This document shows positions 1-5,512 of a stretch of 5,816 nt of DNA, piece after piece (the first letter of the stretch is position 1; each line of letters starts with the position of its first letter). The notes under the pieces were generated by a model. It ran no database searches. It saw only the letters and a list, made by a program, of their open reading frames with translations, and had not been told where the DNA came from. A program made the position numbers and the translations under genes. The stretch comes from Nostoc cf. edaphicum LEGE 07299 (GTDB lineage: Bacteria; Cyanobacteriota; Cyanobacteriia; Cyanobacteriales; Nostocaceae): the NCBI RefSeq assembly GCF_015207245.1, contig NZ_JADEXF010000273.1:1-5816 (forward strand). The letters run 5' to 3'.

Positions 1-1028
1 GGCTAATTGTAACTGCTTCGCAGAAATTTCTTTTAGATTATGACTTCCCTATTGCTGCCATTGATGGGGATTTTGGGAATATTACAGCTCAAGCAACTCG
101 TGATTATCAAACTAGCAATGCTTTAACAGTAACGGGAATTGTCGATACTGCTACTTATAAAAAAGCGCTAGAGCAAGGTTTTGCAATTTATTTTGCTATC
201 TATACCAATGCCGGACAAAAACTATTAACCTATCTTAACTTTGGAGAAAATGAGGTCAAAGATTTACAAAAAAGTTTAACAGCGATCGGTCGTATGAATC
301 CCCCATTAGTAGCTGATGGAGACTTTGGCCCCAACAGTACAAAAGGACTAGCCGAAACTTATAAAATCAGAGACATCAATTTTCGAGCCGAATTAGCTCA
401 ACAGCTTTCTAATACAACAAAAACCAAGCTTGGCATTGATTTGGAGTTGGCTTTAGACAACATAACTGAATACGCCAAAAAATTAAGACAACGACTAAGT
501 GGAAAAGCCTGGATTAATGTTTTCCCAGACAGCGACTTAATTGATGATTTAGCTTCTCCCTTCCGCCAAAAAGTACAAGCTTTTGAGCAAGCCTTAAAAA
601 ATGCCGGGGCTAATATCAATATCTCTTCAGTATTCCGCCCATCAGAACGGGCTTATTTAATGCACTACGCTTTCCGTATTAGTAATAATGAAATTGCTGC
701 CAAAGATGTTCCACCTATGCCTAATGTAGATATTAATTGGCTACATTACACCAATGCTGGTTCTGTTCAAGCTGCTAAAGAAATGGTGTCTGCTTATAAT
801 ATTGCTTTTCGACCTGTTCTTACCTCTCGTCATACCCAAAGATTAGCAATTGATTGGGAAATTACTTGGTCAGGAACTTTAAAGATAAAAAACGCTAATG
901 GAACGACAGTTAGTATTAATCAGCCACGAACGAGTTATGAAAATTCTATTTTATGGCAGGTTGGCCGTTCTTACGGTGTGATTAAATTATCTAGCGATCG
1001 CCCTCACTGGTCTTATGATGGACATTAA
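1..1028 (+). CDS. Peptidoglycan-binding protein with M15-like zinc peptidase domain, 5' end outside window
   Basis: The reading frame is open from base 3 to the TAA at 1026-1028, giving 341 visible residues with the true start off the left edge; the ATG at 294 is internal. Visible residues about 7-56 form a peptidoglycan-binding type 1 repeat, with the typical IDGDFG core followed by LTVTGIVDTATY. Residues about 85-120 form a second, weaker repeat carrying ADGDFGPNST. After a linker, residues about 150-341 resemble a DD-peptidase/Hedgehog-like (M15) fold. The putative zinc ligands are His277 and Asp284 in SRHTQRLAID (codons at 831 and 852) and His335 in SDRPHW (codon 1005). The usual M15 glycine (SxHxxGxAxD) is Arg here, and the usual catalytic Glu (ExxH) is Asp332. 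The likely role is cleavage or remodelling of cell-wall peptides outside the membrane. A signal peptide cannot be judged because the N-terminus is missing. The repeats are clear; the peptidase assignment is an inference from motifs. Confidence 0.8.
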   Translation, partial: LIVTASQKFLLDYDFPIAAIDGDFGNITAQATRDYQTSNALTVTGIVDTATYKKALEQGFAIYFAIYTNAGQKLLTYLNFGENEVKDLQKSLTAIGRMNPPLVADGDFGPNSTKGLAETYKIRDINFRAELAQQLSNTTKTKLGIDLELALDNITEYAKKLRQRLSGKAWINVFPDSDLIDDLASPFRQKVQAFEQALKNAGANINISSVFRPSERAYLMHYAFRISNNEIAAKDVPPMPNVDINWLHYTNAGSVQAAKEMVSAYNIAFRPVLTSRHTQRLAIDWEITWSGTLKIKNANGTTVSINQPRTSYENSILWQVGRSYGVIKLSSDRPHWSYDGH

Positions 1029-1038
1029 TGGCTAGGAG

Positions 1039-1065
1039 GAACCGCATATATGGAAAATGCGGTTC
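1039..1065 (+). promoter_or_regulatory. Perfect 9-bp hairpin just after the cell-wall gene
   Basis: GAACCGCAT (1039-1047) pairs exactly with ATGCGGTTC (1057-1065) around a 9-base loop. It begins 10 bases after the stop of the upstream gene. No T-run follows, so it is a weak candidate for an intrinsic terminator. The loop contains the ATG of the candidate small ORF (1050-1052), and the left arm uses the last G of the AGGAGG at 1034-1039, so the structure could modulate translation of that ORF. Mature-mRNA 3'-end protection is an equally possible role. Confidence 0.4.
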
Positions 1066-1139
1066 GGAAGTTCAAAGTGAAATTATTGAAAAAGAATTCA
1101 GGAGTGAGCAAGCAAAGCTCCGCTAAGGCTCCAGAATAA
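1050..1139 (+). CDS. Candidate 29-residue basic small protein
   Basis: A full consensus Shine-Dalgarno, AGGAGG (1034-1039), lies only 5 bases after the upstream stop codon and 10 bases before an ATG at 1050. The frame runs 29 codons to TAA at 1137-1139. The product is lysine-rich and hydrophilic (for example AVRKFKVKLLKKNSG) with no transmembrane stretch and no domain I recognise. Placement suggests translational coupling to the cell-wall gene upstream. A consensus SD is notable because many cyanobacterial genes, including those in this window, have weak ones. Against it: the ORF is very short, part of it lies in the 1039-1065 hairpin, and short ORFs arise by chance. Function unknown. Confidence 0.3.
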   Translation: MENAVRKFKVKLLKKNSGVSKQSSAKAPE

Positions 1140-1301
1140 CTCTTTGTGGGGGATTTCTATTTGTGTCTCCCAATCTCTGCATATTTTTTGAGTACGGTAA
1201 ACCGTATTTGCTCGTTAGTTCACAAAGATTAATTAAATTGTTAAGTTTAGTTACATAAATAAGTAAAAAAATGCTGCAAACATTGCTAAATGGGAGAAAT
1301 T
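1140..1301. other. AT-rich noncoding stretch, probable promoter or leader region
   Basis: No convincing gene is present. GGGGGA (1147-1152) can pair with TCTCCC (1165-1170), with one G-U pair, and a T-run follows at 1184-1189: a weak terminator candidate for the upstream genes. TCTTTGTG (1141-1148) is the exact inverse of CACAAAGA (1221-1228). The very AT-rich part at 1229-1270, including TTACATAAAT (1251-1260), is the likeliest place for a promoter driving the 1302 ORF and/or ftsH, but no well-spaced -35/-10 pair can be named. Confidence 0.35.
1193..1206. promoter_or_regulatory. Short inverted repeat, operator-like
   Basis: TACGGT and ACCGTA are exact inverted 6-mers separated by AA, giving a compact 14-base dyad typical in size of a dimeric regulator site. 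It lies in the AT-rich region about 50 bases upstream of the presumed promoter segment. It is too tight to form a stable RNA hairpin with a 2-base loop, which favours a DNA site over a terminator. The cognate regulator is unknown, and chance occurrence cannot be excluded. Confidence 0.25.
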
Positions 1302-1427
1302 ATGAGAAACAGTAGTAGACTTGAAGATCCACAGAAGCTGAACAACTTTGCCTTACCGTTAGCAAGTCTTCTCCCAAAGAGAGATGCAAGGGCTAACGAG
1401 CATCATGAGCCTTACAGCCCGTCGTAG
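1302..1427 (+). CDS. Candidate 41-residue small protein upstream of ftsH
   Basis: An ATG at 1302 is preceded by GGGAG (1292-1296) with a 5-base spacer, and the frame stays open for 41 codons to TAG at 1425-1427. The product begins MRNSSRLEDPQKLNNF and ends HHEPYSPS. It is hydrophilic and charged with no membrane segment or known motif, so I cannot assign a function. It lies 175 bases before the ftsH start on the same strand and could be a leader ORF or an independent small gene. Two cautions apply. It contains the arms of an inverted repeat (1357-1363 / 1392-1398). It also contains a 20-base segment (1368-1387) that recurs with 18 of 20 matches at 5513-5532 in noncoding DNA, so part of it is repeat-derived. 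An overlapping 23-codon frame (ATG 1405, TAA 1474-1476) continues past its stop. Confidence 0.35.
   Translation: MRNSSRLEDPQKLNNFALPLASLLPKRDARANEHHEPYSPS
1357..1398 (+). repeat. Stem-loop with nested hairpin inside the ftsH upstream region
   Basis: CGTTAGC (1357-1363) pairs exactly with GCTAACG (1392-1398). Inside the 28-base loop a smaller stem can form between TTCTC (1370-1374... arm ends) and GAGAG around CCAAA, so the whole element is a two-level hairpin. The inner part matches the repeat at 5513-5532. It may be a dispersed palindromic repeat, an RNA structure in the ftsH leader, or both. Confidence 0.4.
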
Positions 1428-1509
1428 ACATTGCTTAGATTGGGCGAACATACCAGCATTTTTGACCAGTCTTTAATCAAGTTTCTCAAAGCGTTAAGGG
1501 AAATAAGGA

Positions 1510-1565
1510 ACAGGGGAAGCAGGGGAAAACCAATGTTCAATGCTCCATGTCCTATGCCCAATTTT
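1510..1565 (+). repeat. Degenerate short tandem repeats: ACAGGGGA-type units then CAATGNN heptads
   Basis: Positions 1510-1526 carry two copies of a (G)CAGGGGA-like unit. Positions 1531-1565 then read as five consecutive 7-base units: CAATGTT, CAATGCT, CCATGTC, CTATGCC, CAATTTT. The strict heptad period with drifting sequence resembles the STRR heptanucleotide repeats described in heterocystous cyanobacteria. The tract ends 37 bases before the ftsH start codon, so it lies in the leader if transcription begins upstream. Confidence 0.6.
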
Positions 1566-1585
1566 CAAGTTAGTTTTCATTATTT

Positions 1586-1590
1586 AAGGA
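1586..1590 (+). promoter_or_regulatory. Ribosome binding site deciding the ftsH start
   Basis: AAGGA lies 12 bases before the ATG at 1603 but directly abuts the in-frame TTG at 1591. The spacing excludes TTG and supports ATG 1603, although 12 bases is on the long side. Confidence 0.5.
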
Positions 1591-1602
1591 TTGGTAACAT
1601 TT

Positions 1603-3471
1603 ATGGGAATTAAAGAACAGCCTAAGTCACCTCGGTTTCGGATCGTTGCTAATATTTTACTGGCAGTATCAGGGCTATTCCTGCTATTAAATTTATTTTT
1701 GCCTGGTTTATTTGCTTCTGGCCCTACTGGTGTTCCCTATAGCCTGTTTATTCATCAAGTACAGGAAGGGGAAGTCAGCCGTGTTTCCGTTGGTCAAAAC
1801 CAGATTGTTTACCAACTAAAAACAGAAAATTCCGAACCGGGCCAGGTGTTTGCAACTACACCGATCTTTGATTTAGAGTTGCCCAAACTGCTAGAAGAAA
1901 AGGGAGTTGAGTTCGCTGCTACACCGCCACCCAAAAATACTTGGTTTACAACCCTCTTAAGTTGGGTGATTCCACCACTGATTTTTATTGGTATTTGGCA
2001 GTTCTTTCTCGCTCGTGGTGGTGGTGGCGGTGGCCCCCAAGGTGCGCTTTCCATTGGTAAGAGCAAAGCTAAGGTTTACGTTGAAGGCGAATCCGCGAAA
2101 ATCACCTTTGCAGATGTGGCTGGGGTAGAAGAAGCAAAAACTGAGTTAGTAGAAATTGTAGATTTCCTCAAGACTCCGGCACGGTTTACGCAAATTGGCG
2201 CTAGGATTCCCAAAGGTGTGCTGTTAGTTGGCCCTCCTGGTACTGGTAAGACACTTTTAGCGAAAGCCGTAGCAGGAGAAGCAGGAGTTCCATTCTTCAG
2301 CATCTCTGGTTCCGAGTTTGTAGAATTGTTTGTCGGTGTCGGTTCTTCTAGAGTCCGGGATTTGTTTGAACAGGCCAAAAAACAAGCTCCCTGTATTGTA
2401 TTCATTGATGAATTAGATGCGATTGGTAAGTCTCGTAGCAGTAACGGCTTCTACGGTGGTAACGATGAGCGAGAACAAACCCTCAACCAATTATTAACTG
2501 AGATGGATGGGTTTGCGGCTGGGGATGCAACGGTGATTGTGCTAGCAGCGACCAACCGCCCGGAAACCCTAGACCCTGCTTTATTGCGTCCAGGCCGCTT
2601 TGACCGCCAAGTGTTAGTAGACCGTCCCGATTTATCTGGTCGTGAAGCAATTCTCAAGATTCACGCTCAAAAGGTAAAATTAGGAGATAATGTAGATTTA
2701 AAAGCGATCGCTACTCGTACTCCTGGTTTTGCTGGCGCAGATTTGGCAAACTTAGTGAACGAAGCCGCATTATTGGCAGCGCGTAATCTGCGTGAAAGGG
2801 TTGCTCAAGAAGACTTTGCCGAAGCAATTGAGCGGGTAGTTGCCGGTTTAGAGAAGAAGAGTCGCGTGATGAACGAGACTGAGAAAAAGATTGTTGCATA
2901 TCATGAAGTTGGTCACGCAATGGTTGGAGCGCTCACAACCGGAAATGGTCGTGTAGAAAAGATTTCGATTATTCCTCGTGGAATGGCAGCTTTGGGTTAC
3001 ACTCTGCAATTACCAACTGAAGACCGCTTTTTGATGAATGAACACGAACTGCGGGGTCAGATTGCAACTTTGTTGGGTGGACGTTCCGCCGAAGAGATTG
3101 TGTTTAACAGTATTACTACAGGTGCTTCCAATGATTTGCAACGAGCAACTGACTTGGCAGAACGGATGGTAACAGCTTATGGTATGAGCAAAGTCTTAGG
3201 GCCATTGGCTTACCAACAAGGACAACAAGCAGCATTCCTGGGTAATGGCGGGGCTAATCCTCGACGGGCGGTAAGTGAAGACACATCCAAAGCCATTGAT
3301 AGCGAAGTCAAGGAAATTGTGGAAACAGCCCACGAACAAGCCCTAGAGATTCTCAGACAGAATCGAGATTTGCTAGAAGCGATCGCTACTCAACTATTAG
3401 AAACAGAGGTCATTGAAGGCGAAAAACTGCACGATTTGTTGAGTCAGGTTAAACCTGTAACTCATTCGTAA
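1603..3471 (+). CDS. ftsH: ATP-dependent zinc metalloprotease FtsH, complete
   Basis: This membrane-anchored AAA+ protease extracts and degrades membrane and damaged proteins as a hexamer, with its catalytic part on the cytoplasmic/stromal side. The 622 residues match the family length. TM1 spans about residues 14-36, a lumenal/periplasmic domain about 40-112, TM2 about 117-137, then a polyglycine linker (139-144). The AAA+ module has Walker A GPPGTGKT (210-217), pore loop FVG (243-245), Walker B IVFIDE (265-270) and the second region of homology ending LLRPGRFDR (327-335) with both arginine fingers. The protease has HEVGH (434-438, zinc ligands His434 and His438, catalytic Glu435), with Asp511 as likely third ligand. 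All key residues are intact. From memory the N-terminal half looks most like the FtsH4 (sll1463) type of Synechocystis rather than the FtsH2/FtsH3 photosystem II repair pair; the paralogue call is tentative. The last two codons and stop lie in an ATTCGTA repeat. The next gene is convergent, so ftsH is probably transcribed alone or with a leader ORF. Confidence 0.97.
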   Translation: MGIKEQPKSPRFRIVANILLAVSGLFLLLNLFLPGLFASGPTGVPYSLFIHQVQEGEVSRVSVGQNQIVYQLKTENSEPGQVFATTPIFDLELPKLLEEKGVEFAATPPPKNTWFTTLLSWVIPPLIFIGIWQFFLARGGGGGGPQGALSIGKSKAKVYVEGESAKITFADVAGVEEAKTELVEIVDFLKTPARFTQIGARIPKGVLLVGPPGTGKTLLAKAVAGEAGVPFFSISGSEFVELFVGVGSSRVRDLFEQAKKQAPCIVFIDELDAIGKSRSSNGFYGGNDEREQTLNQLLTEMDGFAAGDATVIVLAATNRPETLDPALLRPGRFDRQVLVDRPDLSGREAILKIHAQKVKLGDNVDLKAIATRTPGFAGADLANLVNEAALLAARNLRERVAQEDFAEAIERVVAGLEKKSRVMNETEKKIVAYHEVGHAMVGALTTGNGRVEKISIIPRGMAALGYTLQLPTEDRFLMNEHELRGQIATLLGGRSAEEIVFNSITTGASNDLQRATDLAERMVTAYGMSKVLGPLAYQQGQQAAFLGNGGANPRRAVSEDTSKAIDSEVKEIVETAHEQALEILRQNRDLLEAIATQLLETEVIEGEKLHDLLSQVKPVTHS

Positions 3472-3478
3472 TTCGTAA
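3464..3478 (+). repeat. Tandem ATTCGTA repeat spanning the ftsH stop codon
   Basis: Two exact copies of ATTCGTA (3464-3470 and 3471-3477) are followed by ATTAAG. The unit supplies part of the last ftsH codons and the TAA at 3469-3471. Short ATTCGTA(A) tandem runs are common just downstream of genes in Nostoc-type genomes (family knowledge from memory). Confidence 0.55.
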
Positions 3479-3489
3479 TTAAGAAAGTC

Positions 3490-3546
3490 AGGTTTTAAAC
3501 TCAGAGGTACGCAGAGAATAACTTTGCGTACCTCTGCGTTAAACCT
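3490..3546. terminator. Strong bidirectional hairpin between convergent ftsH and moeB-like genes
   Basis: CAGAGGTACGCA (3502-3513) and TGCGTACCTCTG (3525-3536) form a perfect 12-bp stem around an 11-base loop. After a small internal loop, AGGTTTTAA (3490-3498) pairs with TTAAACCT (3539-3546) with one bulged T. On the + strand a T-run follows at 3562-3566, rather distant from the stem. On the - strand, the direction of the moeB-like gene, the base of the stem is followed by a T-rich tract. The position between two converging genes and the symmetry suggest termination in both directions. The segment is also repeat-like: ACTTTGCGT occurs at 3521-3529 and again at 3554-3562. Confidence 0.65.
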
Positions 3547-3564
3547 CCGCGTTACTTTGCGTTT

Positions 3565-4737
3565 TTAATACTCTGGAACTGAGGGATCGATTTCTCGACT
3601 CCAAGCGGTAATTCCGCCTTTAACATTCGTCCCTACAATTCCGGCTTCCTTGAGAATAGCTAGGGCTTTTGCCGATCGCCCGCCCATCTTACAATGAGCA
3701 ATTAAGCGATGACCATTCAATATTTCCTTCACCTTAGCAACACCATTCCCATTTTCAATGTCTGGTAAGGGCACCAACACTGAACCCGGAATCTTGGCAA
3801 TGTCATACTCATGGGGGTTGCGAACATCTAACAGTACAAAATCCTTTGCACCGCTATCCAACAATTCCTTTAAATCCTTGACAGTCATTTCTTGACTTTC
3901 CAACTGCTGTTTTGCCTCCTCTGCCTTAGCTTGTGGAATCCCGCAGAATTCTTCGTAATCTATCAACTTTTCAATTACTGGACGAATCGGGTTCGGACGC
4001 AGTTTTAACTCCCGAAATTTCATATCCAAGGCGTTGTATAGCAGCAATCGCCCGCTAAGAGTGTTGCCTTGTCCCAGAATTATTTTAACAGTTTCAGTTG
4101 CTTGGATTAAACCAATAATTCCTGGCAAAATTCCCAATACGCCACCTTCTGCACAAGAAGGAACCATCCCTGGTGGTGGTGGTTCTGGGAAAAGGTCACG
4201 ATAATTCGGGCCACCTTCGTAATTAAATACAGTAGCTTGCCCTTCAAAGCGTAAAATTGAACCGTAGACGTTGGGCTTATTCAGCAATACGCAGGCGTCG
4301 TTAACCAAATATCTGGTGGGGAAGTTATCAGTACCATCCACTACGATATCGTAAGGTTGAATCAGCTCCAGGGCGTTTTCGGAAGTCAGACGAGTTTCGT
4401 ATAAATCAACTTGACAATAGGGGTTAATCTCGTGAATGCGGTTTTTTGCCGATTCAATCTTGGGTTTACCCACCCAGGATGTACCGTGAATTACTTGGCG
4501 TTGCAGATTAGAAGTATCAACAACATCAAAATCGACAATTCCGATGCGTCCAACACCCGCCGCCGCCAAATATAAAAGTAGTGGTGAACCGAGTCCACCT
4601 GTACCGATACACATTACACTAGCGGCTTTCAGGCGCTTCTGTCCTTCTAGCCCTACTTCCGGTAAAATCAGGTGTCGGGAGTAGCGTTCGTAATCGTCTT
4701 TGGTCAACTGGATTTCGTCCAGATTGGGATTGAGCAT
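3565..4737 (-). CDS. moeB: MoeB/MoeZ-type adenylyltransferase fused to a rhodanese domain
   Basis: This E1-like enzyme adenylates the C-terminus of a small sulfur-carrier protein (MoaD/ThiS/CysO type), and its rhodanese domain supplies sulfur to form the thiocarboxylate. It is cytoplasmic. The 390 residues start MLNPNLDEIQLTKDD. The adenylation domain (about 15-250) has the nucleotide loop GTGGLG (45-50), DFDVVDTSNLQRQ (69-81), and DGTDN (134-138). The thioester-type cysteine is Cys195 in PSCAEGG. The rhodanese domain (about 283-390) has active-site loop CKMGGR (Cys349-Arg354). The CxxC pair that binds zinc in E. coli MoeB is replaced by NYRD (178-181), and the second pair is absent, as in the zinc-less MoeZ subgroup. 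No Shine-Dalgarno precedes the ATG, but the N-terminus matches family members as I remember them. It lies 132 bases downstream of the JAMM gene on the same strand, probably cotranscribed. Molybdopterin, thiamine, cysteine or tRNA thiolation roles are possible; sequence alone does not decide. Confidence 0.93.
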   Translation of the reverse strand: MLNPNLDEIQLTKDDYERYSRHLILPEVGLEGQKRLKAASVMCIGTGGLGSPLLLYLAAAGVGRIGIVDFDVVDTSNLQRQVIHGTSWVGKPKIESAKNRIHEINPYCQVDLYETRLTSENALELIQPYDIVVDGTDNFPTRYLVNDACVLLNKPNVYGSILRFEGQATVFNYEGGPNYRDLFPEPPPPGMVPSCAEGGVLGILPGIIGLIQATETVKIILGQGNTLSGRLLLYNALDMKFRELKLRPNPIRPVIEKLIDYEEFCGIPQAKAEEAKQQLESQEMTVKDLKELLDSGAKDFVLLDVRNPHEYDIAKIPGSVLVPLPDIENGNGVAKVKEILNGHRLIAHCKMGGRSAKALAILKEAGIVGTNVKGGITAWSREIDPSVPEY

Positions 4738-4824
4738 AGCAGTTATGATGTGGGAAAGCGGAATATTAATCCTATCGAAAAACTGGATCTTATTAAGAGT
4801 AGGAAAGACGAATTTTCATCTGTG

Positions 4825-4844
4825 ATAGCGGCAAAAACCGCTAT
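4825..4844 (-). promoter_or_regulatory. Hairpin between the JAMM gene and the moeB-like gene
   Basis: ATAGCGG (4825-4831) and CCGCTAT (4838-4844) form a perfect 7-bp stem with a 6-base A- (top strand) or T-rich (bottom strand) loop. It sits 25 bases after the JAMM stop in the direction of transcription. No T-run follows on the minus strand, so full termination is unlikely; attenuation, RNA processing or stabilisation of the upstream message would fit better. Confidence 0.4.
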
Positions 4845-4869
4845 GAGTGAGTGTCTTTAAACTAAAGCG

Positions 4870-5376
4870 TTAAATTATATTTTCAATTTTCTCTGTTTGA
4901 AACTGATGAGTATCATCAAGGCTCCAACTTTTGAGTTCTCCAGCTTTGCCGTTTTGGACGGAAACTATTATATACGAGTATCCCTGCCAAGCGTATAGGC
5001 GATCGCATTCTGAGGGTATGGCAGGATGATCTGGGTGGGAGTGAAAAATGCCGATAATGTTCAATGAGCGATCGCGTGCTTCCCTTTGTGTCTTTAGCAT
5101 AACTTCGGGTGCGATCGTATATTGCCGTCTTTTACTTTCTGTTATGCGTCCTCCTGGAAACTCAGCAGCCGCTTCTGTATTCCAGGCATTTTCTGTTGGC
5201 ATGACTTCTACCACAGTTTTGCCCTCATTAGCCAGATAGCCCAAAATTATACCACAGCACTCATCTGGGTAGGTGCTTTCGGCATGGGTGCGGATGGTTT
5301 GCAAGTGTTCTTGGCTAAGTCGGATCATCTCTGCATTTGTAATTTTCGCAACTTCTAACAATTCAGCATTCAACAA
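4870..5376 (-). CDS. M67-family JAMM/MPN+ zinc metallopeptidase
   Basis: This is a prokaryotic JAMM peptidase related to Mec of the CysO cysteine pathway. Such enzymes cut at the C-terminus of ubiquitin-like sulfur carriers, removing an extension or releasing a conjugated product. The 168 residues carry the complete motif: Glu39 in YPDECCG, then HSH (His112, His114), Ser122 and Asp125 in the HxHx7SxxD arrangement, so the enzyme should be active. The fold fills about residues 17-152, with no signal peptide or membrane segment, hence cytoplasmic. The start is uncertain. ATG at 5376 adds 16 residues beyond Met17 (ATG at 5326-5328); neither has a good ribosome binding site, and related proteins as I recall begin near Met17. 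The E1-rhodanese gene follows on the same strand, matching the JAMM-E1 gene pairs known from cyanobacteria and other bacteria. Two HIP1 sites lie inside it. The exact substrate is not shown by the sequence. Confidence 0.9.
   Translation of the reverse strand: MLNAELLEVAKITNAEMIRLSQEHLQTIRTHAESTYPDECCGIILGYLANEGKTVVEVMPTENAWNTEAAAEFPGGRITESKRRQYTIAPEVMLKTQREARDRSLNIIGIFHSHPDHPAIPSECDRLYAWQGYSYIIVSVQNGKAGELKSWSLDDTHQFQTEKIENII
4999..5075. repeat. Two HIP1 octamers inside the JAMM gene
   Basis: GCGATCGC occurs at 4999-5006 and 5068-5075, with a near-match GCGATCGT at 5112-5119. Further exact copies lie at 994-1001, 2704-2711 and 3379-3386. This palindrome is strongly over-represented in many cyanobacterial genomes and is the best compositional clue to the host. 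All five exact copies fall in coding sequence. Confidence 0.85.
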
Positions 5377-5378
5377 GA

Positions 5379-5407
5379 AAAATATATATTTTGTATCACT
5401 ACTTCAA
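5379..5407 (-). promoter_or_regulatory. Possible promoter and 14-base AT palindrome before the JAMM gene
   Basis: Read on the minus strand, TTGAAG (5402-5407) and TATATT (5381-5386) resemble -35 and -10 boxes but are only 15 bases apart. The -10 lies inside a perfect 14-base palindrome of A and T (5379-5392). If this promoter is used, transcription would start at about the ATG at 5376, giving either a leaderless message or translation from the downstream ATG at 5328. The evidence is weak because the region is AT-rich. Confidence 0.2.
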
Positions 5408-5512
5408 ACATTTGTTTACTGCTTTCTTATTACTTATAAACTAAAAGTGCGAATCGTTGGCTAGAAACTAAAATCCATAAGGGTTTGGAGGATTAGCAGC
5501 AAGGTACAGAAC

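Noticed and set aside
1031..1070. Remnant of a group II intron domain V
   Set aside because: The arms GAACCGCAT/ATGCGGTTC recall the base of domain V, but the element is 27 rather than about 34 bases, lacks the expected internal bulge and tetraloop, and no domain VI follows.
1591..1602. TTG as ftsH start (four extra residues)
   Set aside because: AAGGA at 1586-1590 abuts the TTG with no spacer; ATG 1603 fits both the spacing and the usual FtsH N-terminus.
1431..1613. Open frame of 60 codons starting TTG, overlapping the ftsH start
   Set aside because: It begins with TTG without a ribosome binding site, runs through the degenerate heptad repeat and overlaps ftsH out of frame. The composition is repeat-driven.
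2018..2038. GGT-rich run in ftsH as a possible slippage or frameshift site
   Set aside because: It encodes a glycine linker after TM2 in a frame that stays intact to the expected family length; a flexible linker is the simpler explanation.
4672..4860. Plus-strand frame of 62 codons opposite the moeB-like start and the intergenic spacer
   Set aside because: It is largely antisense to a well-supported gene, has no ribosome binding site, and its product has no recognisable feature.
5048..5464. Three overlapping plus-strand frames opposite the JAMM gene
   Set aside because: They are mirror frames of a gene with an intact catalytic motif. Their products are cysteine- and serine-rich with no domain.
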